NCBI RefSeq assembly: GCF_900107455.1
Contig: NZ_FNQB01000003.1
Location: forward strand, 496,001 to 560,000
Length of the DNA stretch: 64,000 nt
DNA from: Asanoa ishikariensis
GTDB taxonomy: Bacteria; Actinomycetota; Actinomycetes; Mycobacteriales; Micromonosporaceae
Reading direction: 5' to 3'
A model generated the notes under the pieces. It had not been told where the DNA came from and made no database searches. It saw only the letters and a list, made by a program, of their open reading frames with translations. This document shows, piece after piece, positions 15,859 to 25,315 of this stretch. Numbering within the stretch: the stretch's first letter is position 1; each line of letters starts with the position of its first letter. The position numbers and the translations under genes are program-made.

Positions 15859-18165
15859 GTGGACACGCGACACCACGTCGCGCTCGGCGACACCGGCTGG
15901 CTGCTGTGGCGCGACGCCGCGCTGCGCGGCACCGGCTTCCCGGCGCGGCGGTTCCTGGAGATCTGCGACGACCTGCTGGCCGCCGCCGCCGACGGGGTCG
16001 ACGGGCACGACCCGGCAACCGGGGAGAAGTACGCCGCGGTCTTCGCGGAGGCCACCGACCGGCTCTCCGCGGCCATCCGCCGGACCGCCGCCGAGAGCCG
16101 GTTCCGCGAGGCGGTGACCTGGCAGAACCCGACGCTCGTGGAGACCTGCCTGGACAAGGTCGCCACGCGGCGTCGGCGCGACGTGCGCGGACGCGGATAC
16201 GAGCTGACCATCGCGAGCTACCTGCAGCGCTTCTGCCTCAAGAACGACAGCATCGGCTTCTTCGGGCCGGTCGGCTGGGCACGGTTCGACCCCGAGGAGC
16301 CGGGCCTGGCGACGGCGCCGGGGCCGGAGCTGCTCGCCCGGCGCCGAACCTCCTTCGAGGACTGGGCGATCGACGCGGTCGCCGAGGTCGTCGCCGGCCG
16401 GGCCGAGGTGTGGCCGTGGCTGCGACCCCGGATGGTGTCCTACGCCAGCCTGGTCGGATGGACGCTGCACCTGCCGTTCACCCGGCCGGTCACGCTGCCG
16501 GCCGCCGAGGCGCGGCTGCTCCGGCGGTGCGACGGCACCCGGACCGTGCGCGACCTCGTCGGCGACCCCGCCGACCCCCGAGCCGTGGCCGCGCTGGTGC
16601 GGCTGCGCGAACGGGGTGCCGTGCAGGTCGACCTGAGCGGCGCGCCGAGCCTGGCACCGGAGCGGGACCTCGCCGCGCGGATCGACCTGATCGGCGATCC
16701 GGACGTCCGCGCGCGGGCCGCCGCGCCGCTCGAGGAGCTGGTCGCGGCCCGCGACGACGTGGCCGCGTCCGCCGGCCGGCCCGACCGGCTGTTGGCTGCG
16801 TCGGGCACGCTCTCCGCGGTCTTCGAGCGCGTCACCGGTCGCGCCTCGACGCGGTGGGCCGGCGCGACCTACGCCGGGCGGACCCTGATCTGCGAGGACA
16901 CGGTGCGGGCGATCGACGTCCGGGTCGGGCACCGCGTGGTCGACCGGCTCGCCGGGTCCCTCGGCCCGGTGCTCGACAGCGCGTCGTGGCTGGTCGACAC
17001 CATGGGCGCGCGGTACGAGGCCCGGGCGCGGGAACTGCTCGACCGGCAGACCGGCGCGGACGGCCTGCCGCTGCCGAGGTTGATGGCCGCGATCCTGCCG
17101 GAGCTGCTGGAGCCGGGTCGGGTGACCGCGGACGCGACGATCGCCGGCGAGGTGGTGGCCGACTTCCAGGACCGGTGGCACCGCGTGCTCACTCTGACGC
17201 CCGAGCTCATCGCGCACACCCGTCGCCATCACGTGACGGCCGAGGCGATCGCCGCAGCGGTCGCCGCCGAGTTCCCCACCGGGCGGCCGCGGTGGAACGG
17301 CCCGCGCTGGCACTCGCCCGACATCATGCTGGCCGCGGCCGACCCCGCCGCGCTGGCCCGTGGCGACGTCGACTTCGTGCTCGGCGAACTGCACTGCGGC
17401 GACAACACGCTGGAGGGCCGGGTGTTCGCCGCACAACATCCGGCCGTCGAACGGCTGCGCGCCGCCGCGGAAGCGAGTGGGCTCGCCGGCCGGGTGATCC
17501 TCGTGCCGGCCCGAGGGACCGAGCGCACGTCGTCGCGCGTCTGCCGGACCACCGAGGCTCTGCTGCCCAGCTACACGTACATCTGCTTCGGGCCGGAAGC
17601 GCTCGCCCCGCCTCCGGGCGCGACGATGCTCTCCGCCGTCGACCTCACCGCGCACCGGCACGACGACGCGCTCGTCGTGCGCCATCGCGGCGGTGCCGAG
17701 TATCCGTTTCTCGAAGTCCTCCGCGAGCCGCTGATCGCGTTGTTCCTCAACGGGTTCCGGCCCGTCGGCGGCGAGCGGCACCGGCCGCGGGTGACGATCG
17801 ACCGGCTCGTGCTGGCCCGCGAGGCCTGGATGTTCGCGGCGACCGAGCTCGACTGGGTGTTCGTCAAGGACGAGGCCCAGCGGTATCTCGCCGCCCGGCG
17901 GTGGCGGTCGGCACAGGGCCTGCCCGAGCGCGGCGTCTTCCGGGTGCCGGTGGAGCGCAAGCCCGTCGTGGTCGACTTCCGCAGTCTCGCGCTGGTCAAC
18001 CTGCTCGCCAAGTCGGTCCGGCGGACGGTGCGGGCGGATCAGGGAACGGTCACCCTCACCGAGATGCTGCCCGACATCGACCAGCTCTGGCTGACCGACG
18101 CCGAGGGTGCGCGGTACACCGCGGAGCTGCGCGTGGTCGCGGTCAGGGATCCCGGCGAGAGCTGA
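15859..18165 (+). CDS. LanB-like (lantibiotic dehydratase N-terminal) protein without elimination domain
   Basis: A 768-residue protein of the LanB glutamylation-domain family, recognisable from DVRGRGYELTIASYLQRF and LKNDSIGFFGPVGWARF in the first 140 residues and an Arg/His-rich core. Family members take an aminoacyl-tRNA and acylate a Ser/Thr side chain (dehydratases) or a peptide C-terminus (PEARLs). The SpaB-type elimination domain is not encoded behind it: the next gene is on the other strand. No precursor peptide gene is visible. GTG 15859 follows GCGAGG, ten bases after the MppP-like stop. A tRNA-dependent aminoacylation of a carrier-bound or free intermediate is possible, but inferred only. 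Confidence 0.75.
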   Translation: MDTRHHVALGDTGWLLWRDAALRGTGFPARRFLEICDDLLAAAADGVDGHDPATGEKYAAVFAEATDRLSAAIRRTAAESRFREAVTWQNPTLVETCLDKVATRRRRDVRGRGYELTIASYLQRFCLKNDSIGFFGPVGWARFDPEEPGLATAPGPELLARRRTSFEDWAIDAVAEVVAGRAEVWPWLRPRMVSYASLVGWTLHLPFTRPVTLPAAEARLLRRCDGTRTVRDLVGDPADPRAVAALVRLRERGAVQVDLSGAPSLAPERDLAARIDLIGDPDVRARAAAPLEELVAARDDVAASAGRPDRLLAASGTLSAVFERVTGRASTRWAGATYAGRTLICEDTVRAIDVRVGHRVVDRLAGSLGPVLDSASWLVDTMGARYEARARELLDRQTGADGLPLPRLMAAILPELLEPGRVTADATIAGEVVADFQDRWHRVLTLTPELIAHTRRHHVTAEAIAAAVAAEFPTGRPRWNGPRWHSPDIMLAAADPAALARGDVDFVLGELHCGDNTLEGRVFAAQHPAVERLRAAAEASGLAGRVILVPARGTERTSSRVCRTTEALLPSYTYICFGPEALAPPPGATMLSAVDLTAHRHDDALVVRHRGGAEYPFLEVLREPLIALFLNGFRPVGGERHRPRVTIDRLVLAREAWMFAATELDWVFVKDEAQRYLAARRWRSAQGLPERGVFRVPVERKPVVVDFRSLALVNLLAKSVRRTVRADQGTVTLTEMLPDIDQLWLTDAEGARYTAELRVVAVRDPGES

Positions 18166-18658
18166 GGCCGGTGTAGCGGCCGTCGTGGTAGAGCAGCGGG
18201 CTGCCGTCCCCGCAGTCGGCCGCCACGGGCTCGGCCAACACGATCGTGTGGTCGCCGGCCGCGATGCGGTGGGTGACCCGCCCGACCAACCAGGCCAGCA
18301 CCCCGTCGAGCACCGGGAGGCCGAACGGGCCGGGCCGCCAGCCGGTGGGCGCGAACCGGTCGGCGCCCCGCGTGGCGAAGACCCGGGCCAGGTCGGCCTG
18401 GTCGGCGCCGAGCAGGTGCACGGCCACGTGCGGTGCGGCCGTCACCGCCGGCCAGCTCGACGAGCCTCGGTCCTGGCAGAACGAGAACAGCGGTGGGCGC
18501 AGGGAGACCGAGGTGAACGACGTCGCGGTGAACCCGACCGGGCGACCGGCGCACAGCGCGGTGACGACCGTGACCGTGGTCGCGTGCCGGCGCAGCAGCC
18601 GCCGCACGTCGTCGGCCGCGACCCGCGGGCCGACGTCGGGCCGACCCGGTGCACTCAC
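18143..18658 (-). CDS. Flavin reductase (FMN-binding, two-component monooxygenase partner)
   Basis: A 171-residue flavin reductase-like protein with the domain's hallmark order: RHATTVTVVTA, GRPVGFTATSFTSVSLRPPLFSFC, and a C-terminal HRIAAGDHTIVLAEPV followed by LLYHDGRY. It would supply reduced FMN from NAD(P)H. The GTG (18658) overlaps the stop of the luciferase-like gene in a GTGA, so the two are translationally coupled and should act as a pair. Its end overlaps the convergent LanB-like gene by 23 nt. Confidence 0.88.
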   Translation of the reverse strand: MSAPGRPDVGPRVAADDVRRLLRRHATTVTVVTALCAGRPVGFTATSFTSVSLRPPLFSFCQDRGSSSWPAVTAAPHVAVHLLGADQADLARVFATRGADRFAPTGWRPGPFGLPVLDGVLAWLVGRVTHRIAAGDHTIVLAEPVAADCGDGSPLLYHDGRYTGLSSRRDP

Positions 18659-19686
18659 CCCGCGACGCGCCGGCGGAGCCGGCCGAGGTGCTCCAGCGAG
18701 CGCAGGACGTCGTCCGGCGGCACGCCGAAGTCGATCAGACAGGCGATCTCGTCGACTCCGATGGCCGCCAGCCGCTCGACCACCTCGAGGCCGTCCGACT
18801 CCGTGCCGAACAGGCTGCTGGTCTTGACGTACCGGTCGGCGGCGCGGTTGAGCAGCATCGTCTTGTGCTTGTCCGGCAGCGACGTGAGGTCGAGGCCGGG
18901 CGGGAACAGCCCGGGCGTCTTCGCGATGAGGTCTATCGAGCTGTGCAGGTAGCGGACGAACGGCTCGCGCGCCAGGTCGAGCACCGCCGCCCGGTCTTCG
19001 CCGAGGAGCGTGTGCAGCATGACGACGACGTGGCCGCGCACTCCCTCGGCCAGCTCGCTGCGGTACGCGGCGATGTTGCGCGCCAACGTGTCGTGCTCCT
19101 GGCCCAGCATGTAGGTCAGCAGGCCGGCACCGAGCCGACCGGCGACCTTGAAGGTCTCGGGCGAGCCGGAGCTCGTGATCCAGATCGGCAGCTCCGGCTG
19201 GACGGGCGCGGGAAAGATCCGCACGGCCCGCTTCTCGCCGGTGCCGTCCGGGAACTCGACCTCCTCGCCGCGCCAGAGCCGCTGGATGGTCCCGACCGCG
19301 TCGACCATGACGTTCTTGCGGTCCGCGTACGCGTCGGGACGGATGACGTAGTCGCCCGCGTGCCAGCCGGACGCGAACGACAGCCCCACCCGGCCGTGCG
19401 ACAGGTTGTCGACGACCGACCATTCCTCGGCGACCCGCACCGGATGGTGCAGCGGTGCGACGACGCTGCCGGCGCGGATGGCCACCCGGTTCGTGACGGC
19501 GGCGACGGCGGCTCCGGTGACCGCGGGGTTCGGGTAGCGGCCGCCGAACCGGTGGAAGTGGCGCTCCGGGGTCCACACGGCGGAGAGGTCGTTCGCGTCG
19601 GCGAACCGGGCGCTCTCCAACAGCAGCCGGTAGCCGTCGTCGGCCGTGCCCGAATCGTCGGCGAAGAAGAAAAGGCTCAGGTCCAT
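18655..19686 (-). CDS. Luciferase-like FMN-dependent monooxygenase, MupA/Atu3671-type
   Basis: A 343-residue TIM-barrel flavin monooxygenase. MDLSLFFFADDS at the N-terminus, VWTPERHFHRFGGRYPNP, APLHHPVRVAEEW and GRVGLSFASGWHAGDYV match the secondary-metabolite subgroup that is usually fused inside NRPS/PKS proteins and oxidises tethered intermediates. Here it is free. The ATG at 19686 is preferred over the GTG at 19701 because GGAGGGAG lies between them. It is followed by its flavin reductase (4-nt overlap) and shares a divergent promoter with the large NRPS. A likely role is hydroxylation of a carrier-bound residue; the substrate is unknown. Confidence 0.85.
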   Translation of the reverse strand: MDLSLFFFADDSGTADDGYRLLLESARFADANDLSAVWTPERHFHRFGGRYPNPAVTGAAVAAVTNRVAIRAGSVVAPLHHPVRVAEEWSVVDNLSHGRVGLSFASGWHAGDYVIRPDAYADRKNVMVDAVGTIQRLWRGEEVEFPDGTGEKRAVRIFPAPVQPELPIWITSSGSPETFKVAGRLGAGLLTYMLGQEHDTLARNIAAYRSELAEGVRGHVVVMLHTLLGEDRAAVLDLAREPFVRYLHSSIDLIAKTPGLFPPGLDLTSLPDKHKTMLLNRAADRYVKTSSLFGTESDGLEVVERLAAIGVDEIACLIDFGVPPDDVLRSLEHLGRLRRRVAG

Positions 19687-19719
19687 TGCCGCTCCCTCCA
19701 CAGACAGCCCGCATCCGCA

Positions 19720-19795
19720 ACCGTACGGGGGCGCCCGGCCAGCCCGATGTCACCTGAAGCCGGGACCGGGCCGGCGCTGCCCGGCCGCCTAGCGT
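19720..19795. promoter_or_regulatory. Divergent promoter with cluster operator (monooxygenase / NRPS)
   Basis: Operator TGTC-N12-GACC at 19748-19767. Plus-strand -10 TAGCGT (19790-19795) begins 26 bp after the GACC start and lies 6 nt before the NRPS ATG, implying a leaderless transcript. Minus-strand -10 TACGGT (19720-19725) begins 26 bp after the inverted GACA. Confidence 0.65.
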
Positions 19796-19801
19796 CGGCT
19801 C

Positions 19802-22800
19802 ATGACGCGTCCGTCGTACTCCGATGTGCAGGTGCGGGATCCGGGGCGGCCGACCCCGCCACGCACACCGTACGAAGAGGTGGTGCACGGCATCTGGCGT
19901 GACGTGTTGTCCGATGTGGTGGGTGCCGTCGACTTCGGTGTGCACGACGACTTCTTCGAGCTCGGCGGTCACTCGCTGGCCGCGCCCCGGATCGTCGCGC
20001 GGATCCGCAAGACGCTGGGTGTGCAGGTGGCGGTCCGCGACTTCTTCGGCTGTCGTACCGTCGCCGCCCTGGCCTCGGTCGTCGCCGCGCAGTCGTCCGC
20101 CGGCCCGCAGGTCATCGAACGCCGGCCGCCCGACGCCGAAGCCGTGCTCTCCTTCGACCAGCAACGCATCTGGCTCGAGAACCAGCTCCAGCCGAGCCTC
20201 GCCTACAACGTGCACGGCCGCCAACGCCTCGTCGGCCCACTCGACGTCGCCGCCCTCGAAGCCAGCATCCGCGCGGTCGTGCGGCGCCACGAAGCGCTGC
20301 GCACCCGGTTCCCGCTGGTCGACGGACGACCGGTGCAGGTCGTCGACGACCTCGGCGACGCACCGCTGATCGACGTCGAGGACCTGCGCGAGGTCGCCGA
20401 CCCCGCCGGGCGGGCGGCCGAGCTAGCGGACGCGCAGGCCAACACGGTGTTCGACCTGACTGCCGGGGGCCTGCTGCGCTGCCTGCTGCTGCGCACCGGC
20501 GACACGCGGTGGGTGCTGAGCCTGACCGCGCACCACATCATCTGCGACGACTGGTCGATCGGGCTGTTCATGCGCGAGCTGTCGGCGCTGTACGCGGCCG
20601 GCGGTGACGCGGCCAAGGCCGGCCTGCCACCCTTGCCCATCCAGTACGGCGACTACGCCGCCTGGCAGCGCGACCGGCTCACCGGCGAGACGCTCGACAC
20701 CACCGTCGCCTACTGGCGCGACCATCTCGCGGGCGCGCCGCCCGTGCTCACGATGCCGGTGACGCGGCGGCAGGACGGCGACCGGGAGCGCGGCGAGTGG
20801 ACGCGCGGACGGCTCTCGGCGGACGAGACCGCGGCGCTGCACATGCTGTGCCGCACGCACGGCGTCTCGCCGTTCATGGTCGCGATGGCCACCTTCGCCA
20901 CCGTGCTCGCCCGCTGGTCCGGCCAGCGCGACGTGGTGATCGGCGTGCCGAACGCGGGCCGCAACGACGCCGGCACGGACACCCTGATCGGGTTCCTGGT
21001 CAACACGCTGCCGATCCGCGTCGACCTGACCGGCGAACCCACCTTCGCCGACCTGCTGACCCGCGTCCGCCAGGTCTGCCTCGACGGGTACGCACACGCG
21101 GACGCGCCGCTCGACGTGCTCGTGCGCCGGCTCGACCTGACCCGCGACACCCGGCACACGCCACTGTTCCAGGTCGTGTTGAGCATGTTGAGCACGAGCG
21201 CCTCCACGGTGTCGCTGCCCGGGCTCACGGTGGAGTCGATGGACGGCGCCACGGCGCTGCCCACCAAGCTCGACCTCACGCTCAACGTCCAGGAGTCCGA
21301 CCAGCGGCTGCACTTCCAGCTCGACTACAACCCCGAGCGCTACGACCGGTCGATGGTCGAGGCACTGGCGACCCAGCTCGAAGCCCTGCTCCGGGCCGCC
21401 GTCGCCGATCCCGCGCGGAGCATCCTCGACTACCCGCTCGGCCCCGCGCCGGCCGGCGAGGCCGCGGACGCGATCGCGCTCACCGCCGACGACCGCGTCA
21501 CCGCCCTGACCGGTTCGCCGGGGCTGGCGGCGTACGCCCGCGCGACCGCAGGGGGCGCGCTGTACGAGCCGCCGCCGTTCGGCACGGCCGACGTCTCCGC
21601 GTGGCTGCGCGAGACCGGCGTCACCGCGGCGTTCCTCAGCAGCCCGGCGCTGCGCGCGCTGGCCGGTCCCCTGCCCGACCTCCGCCTCGCTGTCGTCGAG
21701 AACACCGGCGAGCTGCTCGGCCACGACCTCGACACGCTGCGGCGGCTGGCACCGCAATGCCGGATCGTCTGCGTGTACGGGGTCACCGACGGCCGTCCAC
21801 TCACGACATACGAGGCGGCGGCCGGCCCCGCATCAGCGCGGGTGCCGCTGGGCCAGGACCCCGTCCCGCTGGTGAACCCGGCGGGCCGGCCGGCCGCCGT
21901 CGGCGAGGTGGCGGTGCTGCCCACCGGTGACCTGGCGCGCCGCGGCCCGGACGGCACGCTCGAGTACGTCGCCGGCGGCCCCGACCCGGTCGAGACGGTG
22001 GCCGCCCTGCGCGAGCTCCCCGAGGTGCGCGAGGCGCTGGTCCTAGCCGAGTGCGCCTACGTCACCGTCGGCGAGCCGGCGCGGCACGGCAGCGAGCTCC
22101 GGCAGGACCTGCTGCTGCGGCTGCCCGACTACCTGACGCCACGGCACGTGGTCGTGCTCGACGCGCTGCCCCGCACGCCGGCGGGCGACTACGACCTCGC
22201 CGCGCTCCCGGAGCCGACCGGCTCCGCGCCGGCCGCGCCCGTTCCGCCGCGCACCCCGTACGAGGAGGCGGTGCACGGCATCTGGTGCGACGTGCTCGGC
22301 GAGACCGACTTCGGGGTGCACGACGACTTCTTCGAGCTCGGCGGCCACTCGCTGCTCGCGCCACGCATCGTCAACCGGATCCGGGAGACGCTCGGCGTGC
22401 AGATCGCGGTCGGCGACTTCTTCGGCTGTCGTACCGTCGCCGCCCTGGCCTCGGTCGTCGCCGCGCAGTCGTCCGCCGGCCCGCAGCTCATCGAACGCCG
22501 GCCGCCGGACGCCGAAGCCGTGCTCTCCTTCGACCAGCAACGCATCTGGCTCGAGAACCAGCTCCAGCCGAGCCTCGCCTACAACGTGCACGGCCGCCAG
22601 CGGTTGACCGGCCCCCTCGACGTCGCCGCCTTCGAAGCCAGCGTCCGGGCGATCCTGGAACGCCACGAAGCCCTCCGCACCCGCTTCCCGCTGGTCGACG
22701 GGCGGCCCGTCCAGGTCGTCGACGACCTGGACCCGGGCTGGCGGCTCGCGGTCACCGACGTCAGCGGGGATGCCGAGCCCATGGCGCGGGCGGGCCGGCT

Positions 22801-25315
22801 GGCCGACGAGCAGGCGACCACACCGTTCGAGCTCGCCGCCGGCTCGCTGTTCCGCTGCCTGCTGGTCAAGGTGGGCGACGACGCGCACGTGCTCAGCCTG
22901 ACCGCGCACCACATCGTCTGCGACGAGTGGTCGATCGGGCTGTTCGCCAGGGAGCTGTCGGCGCTCTACGCGGCCGGCGGCGACCCGGACAGGGCCGGCC
23001 TGCGACCCCTGCCCATCCAGTACGGCGACTTCGCGGCGTGGCAGCGCGACCGGCTCACCGGCGAGACGCTCGACCGCACCGTCGCCTACTGGCGCGACCA
23101 CCTCGCGGACGTCCCACCGGCGTTGACGATGCCGGTCGCGCACGAGGACGTGGCGGCCGGCACGGCCGGTGGTCGGGCCCGCGCGGTGCTCTCCGAGGCC
23201 GAGACGGCCGCGGTGGCCGACTTCTGCCGCACGCACGGCGTGTCACCGTTCATGGTCATGATGGCCGGCTACGCCACGGTGCTGTCCCGCTGGTCCGGCC
23301 AGCGCGACCTGGTCATCGGTGTGCCGATCGCCGGCCGCACGGACGCCGGCACCGACGCCCTGATCGGGTTCCTGCTCAACACGCTGCCGATCCGCGTCGA
23401 CCTGACCGGTGAGCCCACGTTCGCCGACGTGCTCGCCCGGGTCCGCCGTGCGGCGCTGGACGGGTACGCGCACTCGGACGCCCCCTTGGACGTGCTGGTC
23501 CAGCAGCTCGACGTGAACCGTGACCCGCGCCGCACTCCGTTGTTCCAGGCGGTCCTCAACGTGGTCGGTGACACCCCGACGGCCGAGCTGGCCGGGCTCG
23601 TGGTCGAGTCGTTCGACAGCCCGGCCGCGCTGCCCTCCAAGTTCGACCTGAGCCTCAACGTCCAGGAGTCCCGGCGGCGGACCTGGTTCCAGCTCGACTA
23701 CAACCCCGCGCGGTACGAGCCCGCGATGGTCGAGGCGGTGCTGGACCAGGTGGCCGGGCTGATCCGGACCGTCGTCACGGATCCGACGCGCGGCATCCTG
23801 GACTACCCGCTCGGTCCCACGGGCCAGGTGGAGACACCTTTGGCCACCGTGGTCGAACGCCCCGAGCCGGCGCCGGAACGCTCCGCTGTGGTGGATGTCG
23901 AGGGTGAGCACAGCTACGCGTGGCTCGATGGAGCGATCGCGGCCGTCGGCGAGCGCCTGGAGCCCGACGGGCACGTCGGTCTGGTGCGGCGGCCGACCGC
24001 CTGGTTCGTCGCGGCCCTCCTGCACCGCCTGCGCACCGGCGGCGCGTACTCCGTCATCGATCCCGAGCTCGCGCTGGCGCCGTCGTATCTGGGCGTCACG
24101 AGCGTGCTCGACGTCGCCGACCACCCGGCGGAGCCCGCGGCGGCGCACGGGCTCGCCCTCGACGCGATCCGCCGGCACGCGTGGGCCGTCGACCGGCACG
24201 GCCTCACCGCCGACGACCGCTTCGCCGCGCTCACCCACCACCCCGGGCACCTCGTCGCCGCCGTCACCCACGCCGTCGCGGCCGGCGGCACCCTCGTGCT
24301 GACCGCCGAGCCCGACGACGCCGTCACCGTCCTGTTCCTGAGCCCGCCCCAGCTCCGCGCCCTCCGCGAGCCGCTCCCGGCCCTCCGCTACGCGTTCGTC
24401 GCGCACGCCGGCGACCTCCTGCCCCATGACATCGCGCGGCTGCGCAAGCTGGCGCCGGCGTGCCGGGTCGTCGCCGCGTACCGGCCGGACCGCGACGGCC
24501 GCCCGCTGGCCAGCTACCTGGTGCCGGACGGGTGGGAGCCGGGGACGGCACCGCTGCGCGTCCCGCTCGGCACCGGCGCGGTCGAACTCCGGAACGCCAC
24601 CGGCCAACCGGCCGCCGTCGGCGAGGCCGCCGAGTTGCACGCCGGAGACCGGCGCACCGGCGACCTGGTCCGGCGCTGGGCGGACGGCACGCTGGAGTAC
24701 GTCGGCGAGGTCGACGCGAACCCCGCCCACGACCCGGTGCGGACCGTGCGCGCCCTGCGCGAGCTGCCCGACGTGACGGACGCCGTCGTGACCGAGTGGG
24801 CCGACACCGACGGCAACCCGGTGCTCGTCGGCTACCTGGCCGGCCCCGATCCGGAGCGGGACACGGCCACCGTGCGCCAGCTCCTGATCCCGCGCCTCCC
24901 CCGCTACCTGCTGCCGGCCCACCTCTTCGTGCTCGACGTGATCCCGCGGACGCCGGACGGCGACTACGACCTCGACGCGCTGCCCGAGCCGGACGAGGAC
25001 GACCTGGGCGGCGACCGGTACGTCGCACCCCGCACTCCGGTGGAACGCCGACTCGCGGAGATCTTCGAGGAGCTGCTGGGCCTCGGCCGGATCGGCGTCC
25101 ACGACTCGTTCTTCGAGCTGAACGGCTTCTCGCTGCTGGCAACCCAGATGACCTCCCGCGTACGTGAGGCGTTCCAGGTGGAGCTCCCGCTGCGCGAGGT
25201 CTTCGGCTCCCCCACGGTCGAGGGCGTCGCCCAGCTCATCCTCTGGAAGCAGAGCGAGCAGTCCGACGCCGCCACGCTCGAGGCGATGCTGGCGGAGATC
25301 GAGGCGGAAGAGTGA
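19802..25315 (+). CDS. NRPS: PCP-C-A*-PCP-C-A*-PCP with two vestigial A domains
   Basis: A 1837-residue synthetase. PCP1 (Ser58 in GGHSL) has no A domain before it. C1 spans about 110-540 (HHIICDD, His244-245), PCP2 carries Ser850, C2 about 905-1340 (HHIVCDE, His1036-1037), and PCP3 Ser1777 in an unusual NGFSL. Between each C and the following PCP lies an A-like remnant (about 555-800 and 1345-1730). These keep a TGDL..DGTLEYV piece and a weak A5-like stretch, but have no A3 P-loop and no A8 hinge, and the A10 Lys is Asp in GDYDL. So none of the three PCPs can be loaded in cis. Amino acids must come in trans, probably by the Cys-type transferases. The ATG lies 6 nt after a TAGCGT box. There is no TE domain. 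Confidence 0.9.
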   Translation: MTRPSYSDVQVRDPGRPTPPRTPYEEVVHGIWRDVLSDVVGAVDFGVHDDFFELGGHSLAAPRIVARIRKTLGVQVAVRDFFGCRTVAALASVVAAQSSAGPQVIERRPPDAEAVLSFDQQRIWLENQLQPSLAYNVHGRQRLVGPLDVAALEASIRAVVRRHEALRTRFPLVDGRPVQVVDDLGDAPLIDVEDLREVADPAGRAAELADAQANTVFDLTAGGLLRCLLLRTGDTRWVLSLTAHHIICDDWSIGLFMRELSALYAAGGDAAKAGLPPLPIQYGDYAAWQRDRLTGETLDTTVAYWRDHLAGAPPVLTMPVTRRQDGDRERGEWTRGRLSADETAALHMLCRTHGVSPFMVAMATFATVLARWSGQRDVVIGVPNAGRNDAGTDTLIGFLVNTLPIRVDLTGEPTFADLLTRVRQVCLDGYAHADAPLDVLVRRLDLTRDTRHTPLFQVVLSMLSTSASTVSLPGLTVESMDGATALPTKLDLTLNVQESDQRLHFQLDYNPERYDRSMVEALATQLEALLRAAVADPARSILDYPLGPAPAGEAADAIALTADDRVTALTGSPGLAAYARATAGGALYEPPPFGTADVSAWLRETGVTAAFLSSPALRALAGPLPDLRLAVVENTGELLGHDLDTLRRLAPQCRIVCVYGVTDGRPLTTYEAAAGPASARVPLGQDPVPLVNPAGRPAAVGEVAVLPTGDLARRGPDGTLEYVAGGPDPVETVAALRELPEVREALVLAECAYVTVGEPARHGSELRQDLLLRLPDYLTPRHVVVLDALPRTPAGDYDLAALPEPTGSAPAAPVPPRTPYEEAVHGIWCDVLGETDFGVHDDFFELGGHSLLAPRIVNRIRETLGVQIAVGDFFGCRTVAALASVVAAQSSAGPQLIERRPPDAEAVLSFDQQRIWLENQLQPSLAYNVHGRQRLTGPLDVAAFEASVRAILERHEALRTRFPLVDGRPVQVVDDLDPGWRLAVTDVSGDAEPMARAGRLADEQATTPFELAAGSLFRCLLVKVGDDAHVLSLTAHHIVCDEWSIGLFARELSALYAAGGDPDRAGLRPLPIQYGDFAAWQRDRLTGETLDRTVAYWRDHLADVPPALTMPVAHEDVAAGTAGGRARAVLSEAETAAVADFCRTHGVSPFMVMMAGYATVLSRWSGQRDLVIGVPIAGRTDAGTDALIGFLLNTLPIRVDLTGEPTFADVLARVRRAALDGYAHSDAPLDVLVQQLDVNRDPRRTPLFQAVLNVVGDTPTAELAGLVVESFDSPAALPSKFDLSLNVQESRRRTWFQLDYNPARYEPAMVEAVLDQVAGLIRTVVTDPTRGILDYPLGPTGQVETPLATVVERPEPAPERSAVVDVEGEHSYAWLDGAIAAVGERLEPDGHVGLVRRPTAWFVAALLHRLRTGGAYSVIDPELALAPSYLGVTSVLDVADHPAEPAAAHGLALDAIRRHAWAVDRHGLTADDRFAALTHHPGHLVAAVTHAVAAGGTLVLTAEPDDAVTVLFLSPPQLRALREPLPALRYAFVAHAGDLLPHDIARLRKLAPACRVVAAYRPDRDGRPLASYLVPDGWEPGTAPLRVPLGTGAVELRNATGQPAAVGEAAELHAGDRRTGDLVRRWADGTLEYVGEVDANPAHDPVRTVRALRELPDVTDAVVTEWADTDGNPVLVGYLAGPDPERDTATVRQLLIPRLPRYLLPAHLFVLDVIPRTPDGDYDLDALPEPDEDDLGGDRYVAPRTPVERRLAEIFEELLGLGRIGVHDSFFELNGFSLLATQMTSRVREAFQVELPLREVFGSPTVEGVAQLILWKQSEQSDAATLEAMLAEIEAEE
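20038..20222 (+). repeat. 185-bp near-identical repeat, copy 1 (PCP1/C1 junction)
   Basis: Almost identical to 22414-22598 (a few mismatches in about 185 bases), covering the end of a PCP and the start of the next C domain, from the DFFGCRT codons to the YNVHGRQ codons. Flanking sequence diverges. This suggests recent duplication or gene conversion between modules. Confidence 0.75.
22414..22598 (+). repeat. 185-bp near-identical repeat, copy 2 (PCP2/C2 junction)
   Basis: Second copy of the PCP-C junction repeat, 2376 bp downstream of the first and in the same frame. See 20038-20222. Confidence 0.75.

Noticed and set aside
18659-20290. Minus-strand frame extending the flavin reductase to over 700 residues
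   Set aside because: It runs across the luciferase-like gene and the start of the NRPS and shows no domain; the GTGA overlap fixes the real start.
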